Assembly (NCBI GenBank): GCA_949316495.1
Contig: OX439007.1
Span: forward strand, 13,923,479-13,987,478
DNA from: Amphiduros pacificus
Lineage: Eukaryota; Annelida; Polychaeta; Phyllodocida; Hesionidae
Length of the DNA stretch: 64,000 nt
Direction of reading: 5' to 3'
The translations under genes and the position numbers were made by a program. The notes under the pieces were generated by a model that made no database searches, was not told where the DNA came from, and saw only the letters and a list, made by a program, of their open reading frames with translations. How positions within the stretch are numbered: the stretch's first letter is position 1; every line of letters starts with the position of its first letter. Below are positions 15,001 to 28,400 of this stretch, in pieces.

Positions 15001-16451
15001 TTTGGCCCCGAAAATGACTGACGTAATTTTTTAGTTTTGAAGATTTCACATTAATAATATACATTGGTTAACACACGTTCACAAGTTTCTTTCCACTCAA
15101 TAGCCACGCTGTCTTCTGAGCATGCGCAGTAGCCACACGTGACGTCAGACCGATGGGACCAATACTCTAAACTTTGTGAGTAAATGTTATTACCCATCAA
15201 ATTTCTCTGCCATTTGGTAATAAAAGAGTGTTATGTTAAAATCCAAATAATCCATTGAACACTTTGTCAACAAACTTTGCTTGGCTGACCAGTGATCTAA
15301 GGCAAACCACACTGTCCACCAGAGGCACACGCAAACTATTACCTCTGGCCAACCCAGATTAGTATTCATCCGGTCCTACTTTTACTGGCCATGTGCTCAA
15401 GAACTGTCAGTGTGTTGTAAATGTGATTTACATGTTAACATCTCTTAATATCAAATATGAAGTTTCCTTGAGATGTATTAGAATTCATTTGTTAATATTT
15501 GAACGTTTTTTGATGCTTAGATTAACCAAAAGTATAAAAGATTAAAAGAATTCAAATTGTAAACAAAGCGGCCATTTTTGTTGTGGTTCCGCCTTATCAA
15601 TAATCCAGGAAATGGCTCCTCCAGTTGAGAATGTAGTTCCAAGTTTTATTTCTCTTAATAGTTGTTTCTATATGCACAAACTTTTGTATTAAGGGTGAAA
15701 TATATCATAATGTACCAATATGAGTACAATTTAAGAAAAAAAAGAAGTAAGACGGACAGTTACATGAAAATTGGTGGATGTGGTGAGCCAGCACCAAAAG
15801 GCACCTTGTACAGAGGTGATAGGTTCACCATGTCGCCATCTGGTGGAGTTTGAAGGCAAACACTAGCCTAGCGAATGTTCGCTAACGATTGGGCACCTTC
15901 AGATTGGGACACTGGAGTGATATGGCTCACAGAGGCCAGTTTGTCCATTGTCCATTCTGTTTGTTTATTGGTACAGGCCTCACCACCCTTATGGACCAGT
16001 AAGTGGTCACATGAGTCAGAGAATAGTACAAATCACAATAATCCTTGCAGATGTATTTCGGTTGATTTCCGGGAAATAGATATGGTTATCAGTTTCATAC
16101 AACATATCATTTAAACATACCCCAATCTCTGTAAAACTGCCTGTGACCTCCATGATTTCATAAAAGCTTTAAGATTTGTTAATGAAAAACCTTAATGCTT
16201 GGAGATTTCAAATCCCTCTTAATAATATCAAGACTCAGCTTAAGAATAAAGAAGCATTAAAAGCAGCAACATTTAGCACACACATATCTTAATATATAAA
16301 TATAAACACATATAATTCTAATATTTATAATGTGTATATATGTGTTAGAATAGATCATTACCGGTATATATCATATATAATTACATTGTTACACAACAAA
16401 AAATTTACAAAACTTGCTGTTATAATAAAAAGAGAATTTATAAGTATGTAA

Positions 16452-16491
<40 letters not shown>

Positions 16492-19400
16492 TTCCAATAA
16501 TACAGTAGCAATCCTTATACTACTGATTAGTCGTTTAGTCTTTTATTTTTTGCATTCATTTCTACTGTCCACAGACACCTGCCCAAGAAGAGTAGTAGAA
16601 AGCTTATTAATTATGCATGCACCCTTAGGCCCAAAAAAATAATAATCATGTTTCTGATAACATATTCTTCAAAAATAAGAATGGGGGTAGATTTGTTTTA
16701 CAGTTCATTATAATATTTTTTTGTAAAACATGATCAAATATATCCAAAATTGAGACATGAAATTATTACTGAAACCATGTCTTTTTGTCAAGAAGTCCAA
16801 GAAAACCTAAGGGTCATTGGGTTTTGAACTGGGGTAAGTAGAAAATCTGAAACAAGCCTTGTATGAGTATGGTGATCTTGAAGCCATATCAGGTGTTAGC
16901 TTACCATCTCTCTCCCCCTGTCTGCTGTCCGGGAGGTTTTCCAACTCAGCCAACATGTGTTCCCTGTCCTCGCTGGGTACGCTACTTGATATAGAGAAAG
17001 TGCTTCCTGCCTTAACTGTCATCAACCCCACACCTGTGTGGAAAGGCAATGTGTGTGCTGACATGAAAGATGGGTGATAGCACTCAAACTGACATGGAAA
17101 AAAAACCAACCCAACCCCAAAAAAACAACCCAACCTACTGCCCCCCCTCCCCCCCCCCCAAAAAAAAGGTCTCAGTTTCTACCCCAAAATTCATAACATA
17201 CAAAAGGCATGCAGAAGTACATTGCATTCACATTGAGCTCACAAACATCACAGCAAATAATCGCTTTCTTTGTAAAATTATTTCATCAATTTTTTTCAGA
17301 AAAATAATTTTGCAAAAGAATATTGTGATTTGTACAGCAACTGTAAAAACAATTTTACCAATATCTGATTTGTCACCATTCTCCTCTGTTTCAAGAAGAA
17401 ACAAATATGCCATTTCCATTTTATTCATGCATTTAGGTTATATTGAAAATGTTAGATATAATAAATAAACAAAAATAAATTTCTTATAAAATGAGTGCAA
17501 TCAATCCATGTCACTCAATATCAAAACAATCCTTGACACTTGAATGTATAGAGTAAGGTTTATTTATTAACATAAGAGATTGTTATAAATCTGAGGATAT
17601 TTGCACGTTGATATAGGTGGCGCTGTATGCTGTGCTGATGCAGGAGATACCCACCCTGGTACGGAGCCTGGAGAGGATGAGCTGCCCCCAGTCCATCTCC
17701 TCGTCCACTATCACGCCTGAAACACACACCCACAATGCATATCTTATCACATGAAACATACATTTACACATTTGTTGCAAGGTGAAACTTTATCAAATGG
17801 TCCTATTTTTTTTATAACCAGGTGTCACTGCTAAGCTGATTCTGGACTGAAATGGTTTCTATAAGAGACACCTGGTGTTAAAAAAATTGCTTGCATATGG
17901 TAATGACCTATCCATATGACTTGATTATCATATCATAAATCATACTTATCCATAATTCAGCATTCATTACTTAACATACAACTGTCATGCTCGAAATGAA
18001 TTCTCATGGTTGGTTATATAAATTATATAACTGTGGAATATTCATGATAAATTCTTTCACTTTACCTATGTGTGTTGATTTGGTCCAGGTCATCCATACT
18101 AACGCTGTGAAGCATATCACCTCCTGATTAAATGAATAATTCAGATAACTGTTTACCAATCGGTTTCAGCAAAATTAGGTTTGTGAGCTGGAATTTTGAC
18201 ATTTTGCATTTTATGGTGGAAATAACATAAAGGAGAAGTTACTTTCATGCAAAATATGTTAACTTTTGATATTGAAACACAACAAATATAGATTTCTTGA
18301 GTCTATACAAAACAGCCATGCAAAAAAAAAATTCTATATTCTATTCTGGTATTCATGATTAAATGTCATGTACACGATTAGTAAACAGTAAATTAATATA
18401 ATGCAACTATAAAACAAGAGTCATGCAAACTACCTGCAGAATCAAACATAAGGTCATGATCTGGCATGTCATAGGAGGCAATACTGTCTTCACACCCGTC
18501 CTCCTTCTCCCAGGCCTTTCTGTGAGGAGGCAACTCTTCCTCATCCAGCCTGACCTCTGCTGGGTGAGCTAGGATGGAGTCGGGGTGGGGCGGGGCAGCA
18601 TGCTGTGCCCCTTTATGGCTGATATTAACTGAGGTTATGGCAGTAGGTATATTGGAATGCACACAAGATCCTGCACTACTGATCCCACCGCTGTCATATA
18701 CACTACCGGGTCGTGACTTTAACGATGACCTTGACCCTTCTCCGGACAATGGTTGCGTGTGAAATGACATTGTACTGGATGCGCGTGATGACGGTGTATT
18801 GGGTCTTGCGATGTCTCCGGATGAATTAGATTGTTGCATTTCTGCATGAAATTATCACAATGCAAGCAAAATAAAACAATGCAAAAACTAAAAGTAATAA
18901 TTTACGATATTGAAAATGGTAACAAATTAGACTAATGTTCAAAATATTTCAAATTATTTATGTAGGTGACAGAACAACATATAAAATAGTATTTTATGAA
19001 ATAAGTGCTCCATATATTTTTAGAAATTGCCAACTAATTGAAAATCCAATATTTATAATGGTAACTTCTTGGAATGAACATGGCTCGTGTCAAATCTTCC
19101 TACATACAAATCATAAATAAATAAATCATATTGAAGCCAAATTTATAAATACAAATAAATGTAATATGTAACTTGTTGAAAGAGTTGGCACAACAATAAA
19201 ATATTTTTAAAAAATAGTGGGTTGCAACTAACCTGGAACACTTCCATGGTACGAGGCGGAATATTTTCTGGCATACGCAGAATTTGGTGACCTGAGGAAC
19301 AAAAAGGTTTTTTAGCTTTCAAAGTATATTTAGTTTCAAAATCTCACTAAACCTCCTGCTGTGTAAGGTTCAGAATCAAGAGGGGCAGGAGGATATGCCA

Positions 19401-22400
19401 TTAATATTGTGATTGATGTATTTCTTTTATCAATTAAGGGAATACAGTGGTAGATCCAGGATTATGAAAAGCCTAATATAATGAATGATCAGTTTCTACA
19501 AAGATATAATGGATGGTCATTATCTTTCAAGATGCCTTATATAATAAATGATCATTATCTTTCAAGATGCCTGATATAATGAATTACCACTGTCTATCAA
19601 GATGCCTGATATAATGAATTACCACTGTCTATCAAGATGCCTGATATAATGAATTACCACTGTCTATCAAGATGCCTGATATAATGAATTACCACTGTCT
19701 ATCAAGATGCCTGATATAATGAATTACCACTGTCTATCAAGATGCCTGATATAATGAATTACCACTGTCTATCAAGATGCCTGATATCATGAATTACCAC
19801 TGTCTATCAAGATGCCTGATATCATGAATTACCACTGTCTATCAAGATGCCTGATATCATGAATTACGACTGTCTATCAAGATGCCTAGTAAAATCAATG
19901 ATCATTACAACCTGTGTGGTATATAGAATGGTGAGTGGCTGGCACCTTCAGGACAATGGCTCCACCATCGAGATAAGTCAATGCACAAAATTCATATCTC
20001 AAATTTTATATCATTGATATAAAGATATAGTATGAAAATCTGGGATCTTCCTATGGAATAGATTATGCGAATATTTATATCATATTATCCATACAATGTT
20101 TCTCTCATCACAAGTTAAATCAATTCACAACCTCAGATGAACATTTTGAAAAAGATTTGCTGAATAATCATGGCAATCGAGACAATAGTGGGAGATATTG
20201 TCAATTATTTCGACCAATCAGAAGGTAACTAACAGACGATTACAAAAAGTGTCCATAGTAACAATGGCGGGAAGCGGCGATCACCACATGTCTACATTTC
20301 AACATGGTTTACATATTTTTACGTCATTATATTAACAAATTTCAACAATATACAGAACAAGATCTTGTTGGCTTTCATTACAAATATGAATCTTTGTGAA
20401 CACGAATCTAAAGTAGAGCAGACATCTCTTGAACCTGGAAATCAAAAGTTTATTTGATAATATTTACTCAATGAAGCACGGCAAGTCACGGCTGTTGATT
20501 CTGAGAGAAATGTATACATTCATGTTTGCCAAAGGAATGATCAAAGATCAATGGCCAAACTGTGCCTATTACCCTCAATTGATCTTCAGACAATTTGCTC
20601 TGCAATATCACATTATAATTAATTATATTAGTCCACTCTGGTTCTAATATATTAATGTGTGTGGATATGTATGTGTGTGGGTTTTGTGTTTGTATCTCAG
20701 AACTGAGGCACTGTATATTTAATTTAAACTTCATCAAATAAAAATTGCTTTTATGCATTTTATGTTTTAAGGTGTTCAACTTCACACAACATGACAGACA
20801 TCTGTCTCATTAAATCTATGAAATGTTTGTTTGATCATGAACTGGTTCTTGATAAGGTCATTCATTCAATTTCAAAATATTTATCAATATATACAAATCC
20901 TATTTATTACATGTCTTTTATGTCATATTAGGTATCATGCCTTGATATTAAATTAAGGATTTTACTGTTTGACATTAAAGGTCAAAAGCCCAAAAGGCTA
21001 AAATGTTTACTGATCCAATGGATTTTTGTCAAATTTACTAGCACAAAACATAAAACAATTAAAATTTATGAAATTTTCACTTCAATCTGGGCTTAGTAGA
21101 ATTTTGAAGCCAGTGGCCCATAGCCTGAAGTTTTAAAATAAAACTCAGAGAAATTGGGCCATTGCATAATTTAATAAGCCCTGTTTATTCATTAAATGAA
21201 TCCACTTAATGAATATGAATTCTATTGTTCATGATCAGTACAAATTTTGTCACAAAAGACAGATATATCATACTATCAATGTATTTAATTGTTTAATCAA
21301 AAAACCTCTAAATACTTCATAACTTTAGGGCCCCTTATTAAATATCAAATTGCCGATATTGTAAATATCATGGTGATACATTTTAATCAAATAAAATGCA
21401 TGATCTGATTGTGAATACTAGTTTTGAGCTGCTTTGTCAACATTGACAATGATAATCATAACAGTCAAAGCCGCATGTTTGGTAATATCTTTGCGTAATA
21501 TGCAGGCATTTGCCAATATCAAATGGCATGTTTTGTCATGCTGACAGTTCTTAATATGAACTGAGATGGACAAAAAGGCTAATGATGAAGAATTTGATTC
21601 ATATCATAGGAATAAACCTTATATGAACAACAAGGTATGGGCCCAGGGGGGGGGGGGGGGTACTCTCATAGTCAGCGTTACCGGGGAAGCTGGGCTAAAT
21701 AGGGTCCTTTTCGCTGATATTTTCCCTAAAACAGGTTAAGATATTTCATCATTTCCCCTAAAACAGGGTACTATTTTTCAAATTTCTCCCTAAAACAGGG
21801 ATCACAATCCCCCTTTCCAAATCTACCCCTTCTGCATCATCCCTAAATAGGGTATAAAAAATTCAGCTAGTCCTAAATCAGGGTACCAATAATGATAGAA
21901 TATTTCCCTAAATCAGGCTCTGGGGTTTTCAGTTCCATCCGGGTTAAGATATTTTATCATTTTCCCTAAAACAGGGTACTGTTTTTCAAATTTCTCCCTA
22001 AAACAGGGATCACAATCCCCTTTTCCAAATCTCCTCCTTCTGCATCATCCCTAAATGAGGGTATCAAAAATTCAGCTAGTCCTAAATCAGGGTACCAAAT
22101 TTCAGCTAGTCCTAAATCAGGGTACCAATAATGATAGAATATTTCCCTAATTCAGGCTTTGGGGTTTTCAGTTCCATCCCAGCCTCCGCGGGTTAAAATC
22201 ATGAGAGTACCCCCCCGGGCAAAGCACCAAATGATATGAACCCGGGGGAAATGAAATATATCCATATATCTGTGGATTTGATCTAAATTGCATGACCTAG
22301 CAATCTAACCTTTACATTAAAGTTAATTCTACATTCCTCTCATGTAATTAGAAGTGTCATGTGTACCCTGAACATATTATACAATAATACAACAGCAATT

Positions 22401-25400
22401 AATTTCCGTAATGCAGCCTGTAGGTTGATATAATGGAGGTAAGTATATCAATAGTCTTAGTGTGCTGGCTCGACTTATTCAAACCTGACTGTACAAATGT
22501 TATTGTCAGTTCCAATATGTCATATTCTGTAGAACTACATTAACACTAATGACTTATATTTACAAAAGAATTCACAAATATCCATAACAAAATGAGCAAA
22601 TTTCATTATTAAAAAAATGAGAATAAGAGATTGAAAATACAAGAATCATTATCAAAGATATTTAAAGTTTAGCTAAATGATGTTGCACTGTTTACTTTAG
22701 ACTTGCTATCGTTTGCTGTCTCATATTGATCATGTTTTCATATCACTCAATATTTCCAATTTATACAATAAAGCCTACTCCTGGTTAGCATGCATACCAC
22801 TCAAAATTGGCAGTGTACTGGGGAAGGACAAACAACAATCAGTACTTTCTGACTCTATGGTTAAAAAGAGCTGATCATTTTGAGAAACAAATACACATTT
22901 GTGCAGCAAACGCTGAGCCAAATCAATGTAGAGTAAGATTAATAAAAATTATCACAGTCTGATGGCTGGTCACCATATGTTGTCTGGGTTTGTTGATAAG
23001 GGTATGGATTGCCAGAGACTACTAATTACTTATAACCATTTATAAATGTGATGATAAGTTTTGACCATTGTGTGACCATCCAAAACAGGACTTCACTATC
23101 ATAACAGTTGCAGCCACCAATGATCAAAAGGTGGTTACAGGGTTGGCGACAACTCATGACTATTCATAAACATCTGGCTGAGAACTGATTGATTAACATC
23201 TCAGTCATCCATATAATTACAGGTTATGGCCTCAGGATGATAAATTCTGAATTTGTGATATTTTGGTGGGCATGATCCACATGCATGACTGGACATGGAG
23301 TTCCAAATTTTTATGTCAATCAATGTCAAAACAGGGCAATGAGGGCAGAGGTAGAGAGAAGATTGAATGACTAGCATAACTACTGATGTAATGCAGAGTA
23401 GCATTGCATAAAACAAAAAAACCTATCTAAATCTCAAAGTATGTTGTTATATTTTGTTGAAATATCTTCCTTATAAAAACAACTATTTTTTTAGGGTCTA
23501 GCCTCTGAAGAGTCACCCTGAATGACGAAACGCATCAGGCACCTATTTTTTACAAAATTTCAAGAGCCATAGTTTTTCTGATCACACCAATAGTCTGTAA
23601 CACTACACTTATAAAAACAACTGGAAACGTAAATTTAGGAACACAATGTTTTCTCCTTCACATTTTTTGGTCTGCGTCCATGAAAAAAAGAGTAACTCAT
23701 TAAGAAACAACTAACCTATGTTGTGAAGAAGATTTGTCAAGATACTGTGCCACCAAACTTCCTGTGTCAGCAGAGAGGAGATCTCCTGAGGCCCTCAGTA
23801 CAGATCCTGTTGTCAGAGGGCGCTCTGGTATGGAAGAGCGGGAAGAATACCGGGGACTAAGCCGCGCACTGAAAAACCAACATCATACAATTAGCTACAT
23901 TATTATGAAAATGAGTTCATAATATTAAAAATTTAAATGGTATGAATAATTGACTTTCTAATTAAATAGGAAATGAGTTAAATTGGCTAAAATAAAATGG
24001 TGAAAACTGGAATGGTAAAAAAACTGCAAAAATATGGTGAAAAATCTGCTGAAATACAAACAATGGAAAATTAATGAGAGTCAGTATCACAAACTTCATA
24101 CATCAACATATATCTTTTATAGAATAAAAAAATATAGAATAAGACAACTTTATCAAACAAAAATAATGACAAATCCTCAATTAACATTGCAAAAAAGAAG
24201 ATCACTCATAATTGCCAAACCACAGCATTTCTGTATTGATATGCAATTCATTTTCATAAGGAACAGTGGTGTTATTATTTGTGATTTGAAATCCATATGT
24301 TTTGTGACCTTTGCATGTTTTGTTCAAATTGTTTTGTGTCCTGTAAGTGGTGCATATGAAAGGGAGCTTTTTCTCAGACAAAGGATGGAGTTGCGCAACG
24401 TCTATATGCCGTTCAAAATAATCTTATAGCAGGTAACTGCAGAAAATGTAAAAAGTGTCAAAATTGAATTTATAATATCCTCACCTCCCTCCAGCCCTTC
24501 CATTATCATCTAATTGAGGATCAGTTTTCAGTATTTGTTCCTGATTATCTTTGCCCTTTCCATGGTTTCTATTTTCTTTTGGTTTGATTTTATCATATAC
24601 TTTTGCAATGTTATCAGGTTGAGGTATTTGTAAACTTCTATCCTTGCCACCAAATATAACTTTCATATTTTTCTCTGTATCTACTTTAGAAACTTGGCAG
24701 TCATCTTTTTTCTTTTTTATAATTGGGTTGTGTGAATGGACACTCTTCTGTGATGAGTTAAATGCATGTAATTTATTTCTAACCTCAAAATCAGTTTCTC
24801 TGTAATCATTAAAACATCCTTCATCATTGCCTCTGTCAATTTCTTTATTGCCTCTGTTAATTTCTTTATTGCTGTTTTCATTTAAACTCTTTGAATCAAG
24901 GTTTAGCACATTTATAGTCTTTTCTATGTCAGCAACAATATATTCATTTGGTCCATTCTCAGTTTTAGCGGCCCCTTTCAGTGTGTCTTTATCAATGGTC
25001 ATAAACTGGTTCGCCTCCTTTGACAATTTCAAACTCTCTTCTGCTTTCAATATTTTTCCAGAACAATGAGCATTGTTCTCATCTTTGATATTTATGTTGC
25101 CCTTTTTGTTTTCTTTATCAAATTCTCCAGAATTACTGTCAAGTTGTGTGACTTTGGTGGTATTCCTCATGTCTGAAATACTTACCTTTGGTGGTTCGCT
25201 AAATGTTTTATGTAAATTGCTTCCAGGCACATTATCAGAGTCTTGTTGCCAAGCAACACGTGACTTTTTAGTTAATCCCAAACTTTTAAGCTTTTCCTGA
25301 TATTTGGAACATGATGAGTTCATTGGCTCTTTCCAATCTGTGTCATGCATGTCGTTTTCTGTTTTATTTTCAATTTTTATAACCTCACCATTTATTTCGT

Positions 25401-28400
25401 TTCCAAGTCTCTTGGTATTTAGTTTTTCATCAGTTTTAACTCTACTTTGTCTCAGAGAGAAATTGTACATTTCCATTTTGACAGATGGCAAGAAATGTTT
25501 CTTTTCAGATTTTGCAGATTTTCTTTTCTTTTCTTGACAATATGAATAGGAAACATCAATCAAGCCTGTTGCTGCTTTATTTCCTTTTCTACTGTTATCA
25601 TGGTTATCATTGAAATGTCTTCCTTCATCGTCAAAACAAAAAGTCTTACTTTCCTGAAAGACCCCATCAGGCATTTCCATGGTGATATTTTTGGAGTCAT
25701 TTGTTGAACCAACATCTTCCTCAGGTTGGCAACAGGAAACCGGTGTCACACCTAACGTAGAATTATGCGTTTTTGTCAAATCCTTGTCTATCTTCACCAC
25801 ATTCACTTCAATGACCTTTTCCAAGGCTTTTTCCAAGTCTTGTTTGCTTATATCATAATCTGTTTCCTTAAACCTTTTAGTTTTCTCAATTTCTGCTAAA
25901 ACATCTCCGAAAGTATATCCATCTTTTGATGCTGTGCTGATAGATTTCTTATTTTCATCAACTGCCTGAACTTTTCCAAAGACAGAATCCTTATAGTCAA
26001 CTGACCTTTCATCATACAATGAGGTTTGAGATCTGCTAATTCTGTTAGCGGACTTTCTGACTCCATTTTTGATGTGGCTTGTTGTGCGCTTGAGTTTTGC
26101 TGTGTTTCTGGAGTTTACAGGTGACCATGAATATGGAGAACTGGATGGTCCCTGGATAACTGAGACTTTTACATCTAACTTCTGTTTTGTATTATTCCTT
26201 TTATTTAATGAATATCTCCTTCTCATACTTATCAAATCAGTATCGGTTCTTGACCTCTGATAAACTGGTGATTGCATCACACCTGTGTCACTACCGTTTG
26301 TGTGCAGTGGTTCTTCATGCTCTGTTGTTACTCTTGGCAATCTTATCACAATCGGCAAAACATTTCTGGACTTTTCTTGGTCTTTTTTTCCTTCCAATAT
26401 CTTTGGCGAAATGTTTCTTTCCAAAGAATTTGTTAAAATAAAAGTATTAGGTTGGTTTTTATATCTAGATTTACTTTGAATGGGAAATGTGTTATTATGT
26501 TTATAGTGATTGATATTATTAGGAATCATATGGCTAGATTTTTGGAAAGCAAAGGATGGTGTTTTTTTAATTGTATTTTTATGAGTTTCCTGATTTCCTT
26601 TAGTGTCTTCAGAAAAACAGATGCTGAAATAAAATATCAGATATTAGATATTTTCATATACCATGAGCAGTTTGTTCATTCTTGCTACTGTTCATTCTTG
26701 CTTTTACTCTGTTCAATATATCTACAACTATTTCTGAAAATAAATGATTAATTTAAGATCTATATAAAACAAAGAATAGACATAAATCACAAAATTTTCA
26801 ACACTGTGACTTGTAATAGATGGCTATAGAATATCACACAAAGTACACACTGTAACTGGAGTATTTTTTTTTGTTTTTCTAAATCAGATTTATTGTCACA
26901 AACATTCTCTCCAACTGTTTGTGGTGAATGGTCTTTGAAAGTCCTGATCGTTCTGAACAAATTTAAATCAGGAAATATTATAAAACCAGAACATCGGCAG
27001 TGTGCATCTGGTTCATTCCAATACTGGTACCACATATCTAACACCATTTTTAGTGAGTGTAGTCTTTGACTACAAGAAAAAGTGCGTCCCTGGCTTAAAA
27101 TACTCTACTTATATACGTTAATTATAATCAGAATAACTTATCTTACAGTAACTATTCAATTCATGTGCAGTGTGATTTCAGTGCAATGTCTTCATACCGG
27201 TACATGAATATTCAGTGCCAATAAGGTTTTGGATGTAGTGGAAAGAAACCATACCTCAACTCTCATTTCAATGAAATATATATGTGGTTTGTACTAGTTT
27301 AAACTGCAAATGTGGAAATGTACAGAGTGCATTGTATTAAAGCATATATATGTGACATCCTGTGACATCCTATGTACCATCATGTGACCTTGTGCATCTG
27401 TGGCATGCAGTGAGAGTGCATGACATCCCATGTACAACATGCCATGACATGCTATGACATCATGTGACATCATGTGACCTTGTGCATATGTGGCATGCAG
27501 TGAGTGTAGCATCTAATGACATTACATTAACTAGTGCATCTGAGAGTGCATGACATCCCATGTACGACATGCTATGACATCCTATGACATCATGTGACAT
27601 CATGTGACCTTGTGCATCTGTGGCATGCAGTGAGAGTGCAGCATCTTATGACATCACATTATCTAGTGTATCTATGGTATGCAGTGAGAGTGCATGACAT
27701 CCCATGTACAACATGCTATGACATCACATGACTGAGTGGATCTATGGTATGCAGTGAGAGTGCATGACATCCCATGTACAACATGCTATGACATCACATG
27801 ACTGAGTGGATCTATGATATGTAGTGAGAGTGCATGACATCCCATGTACAACATGCTATGACATCACATGACTGAGTGGATCTATGGTATGCAGCGAGAG
27901 TGCCTTTCTCACCTCTTGGCTCTTCCACGAAAGCCTGAGAACTTTGGACTATCACCTTCATTAAATATTAGAAGTTCATCCATTTTTCTGGGTAATTCCT
28001 CAGCAGTGACGTATTGTCCTTCATCACTGAGTTGCGGTGAATCCTCCCTTACCGGAGGAACTGCATAAGGATAGTTTTGCAAGTTATCGCCGGTTCTTGG
28101 CGAGTCGCTGGGTAATTTATCTGACTCATCTACAGGAAACTGAGGCAGAGGTGGAGAAGGCGAAACAATAGAAACTTCTGGTTCTTCATGATATTCAGGG
28201 CCAAATCCATATGAGAATGTGTGAGCTCTTTGCCAATGTGCGCTACTGACTCTTCCTGATTTTGAGCTCCTTGCGCTAGAATTTATAATATTTTTTATAA
28301 TAAAAAAATAGAATCTTATTTGATTATTGATATGTAAATGTGTTGTAAACATAAAGAAAATCAATGATTACCAGGAATTATTTTAAATAACACGCTTCTT

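Noticed and set aside
23500-23620. Possible Penelope-like element end (GAAGAGTCACC...GACGAAACGC)
   Set aside because: Only a short motif. No reverse transcriptase, no second end and no boundary could be found.
24827-26751. Plus-strand frames opposite exon 5
   Set aside because: Shadows of the 2139-nt minus-strand exon, hydrophobic because they read the complement of Lys/Glu/Asn codons.
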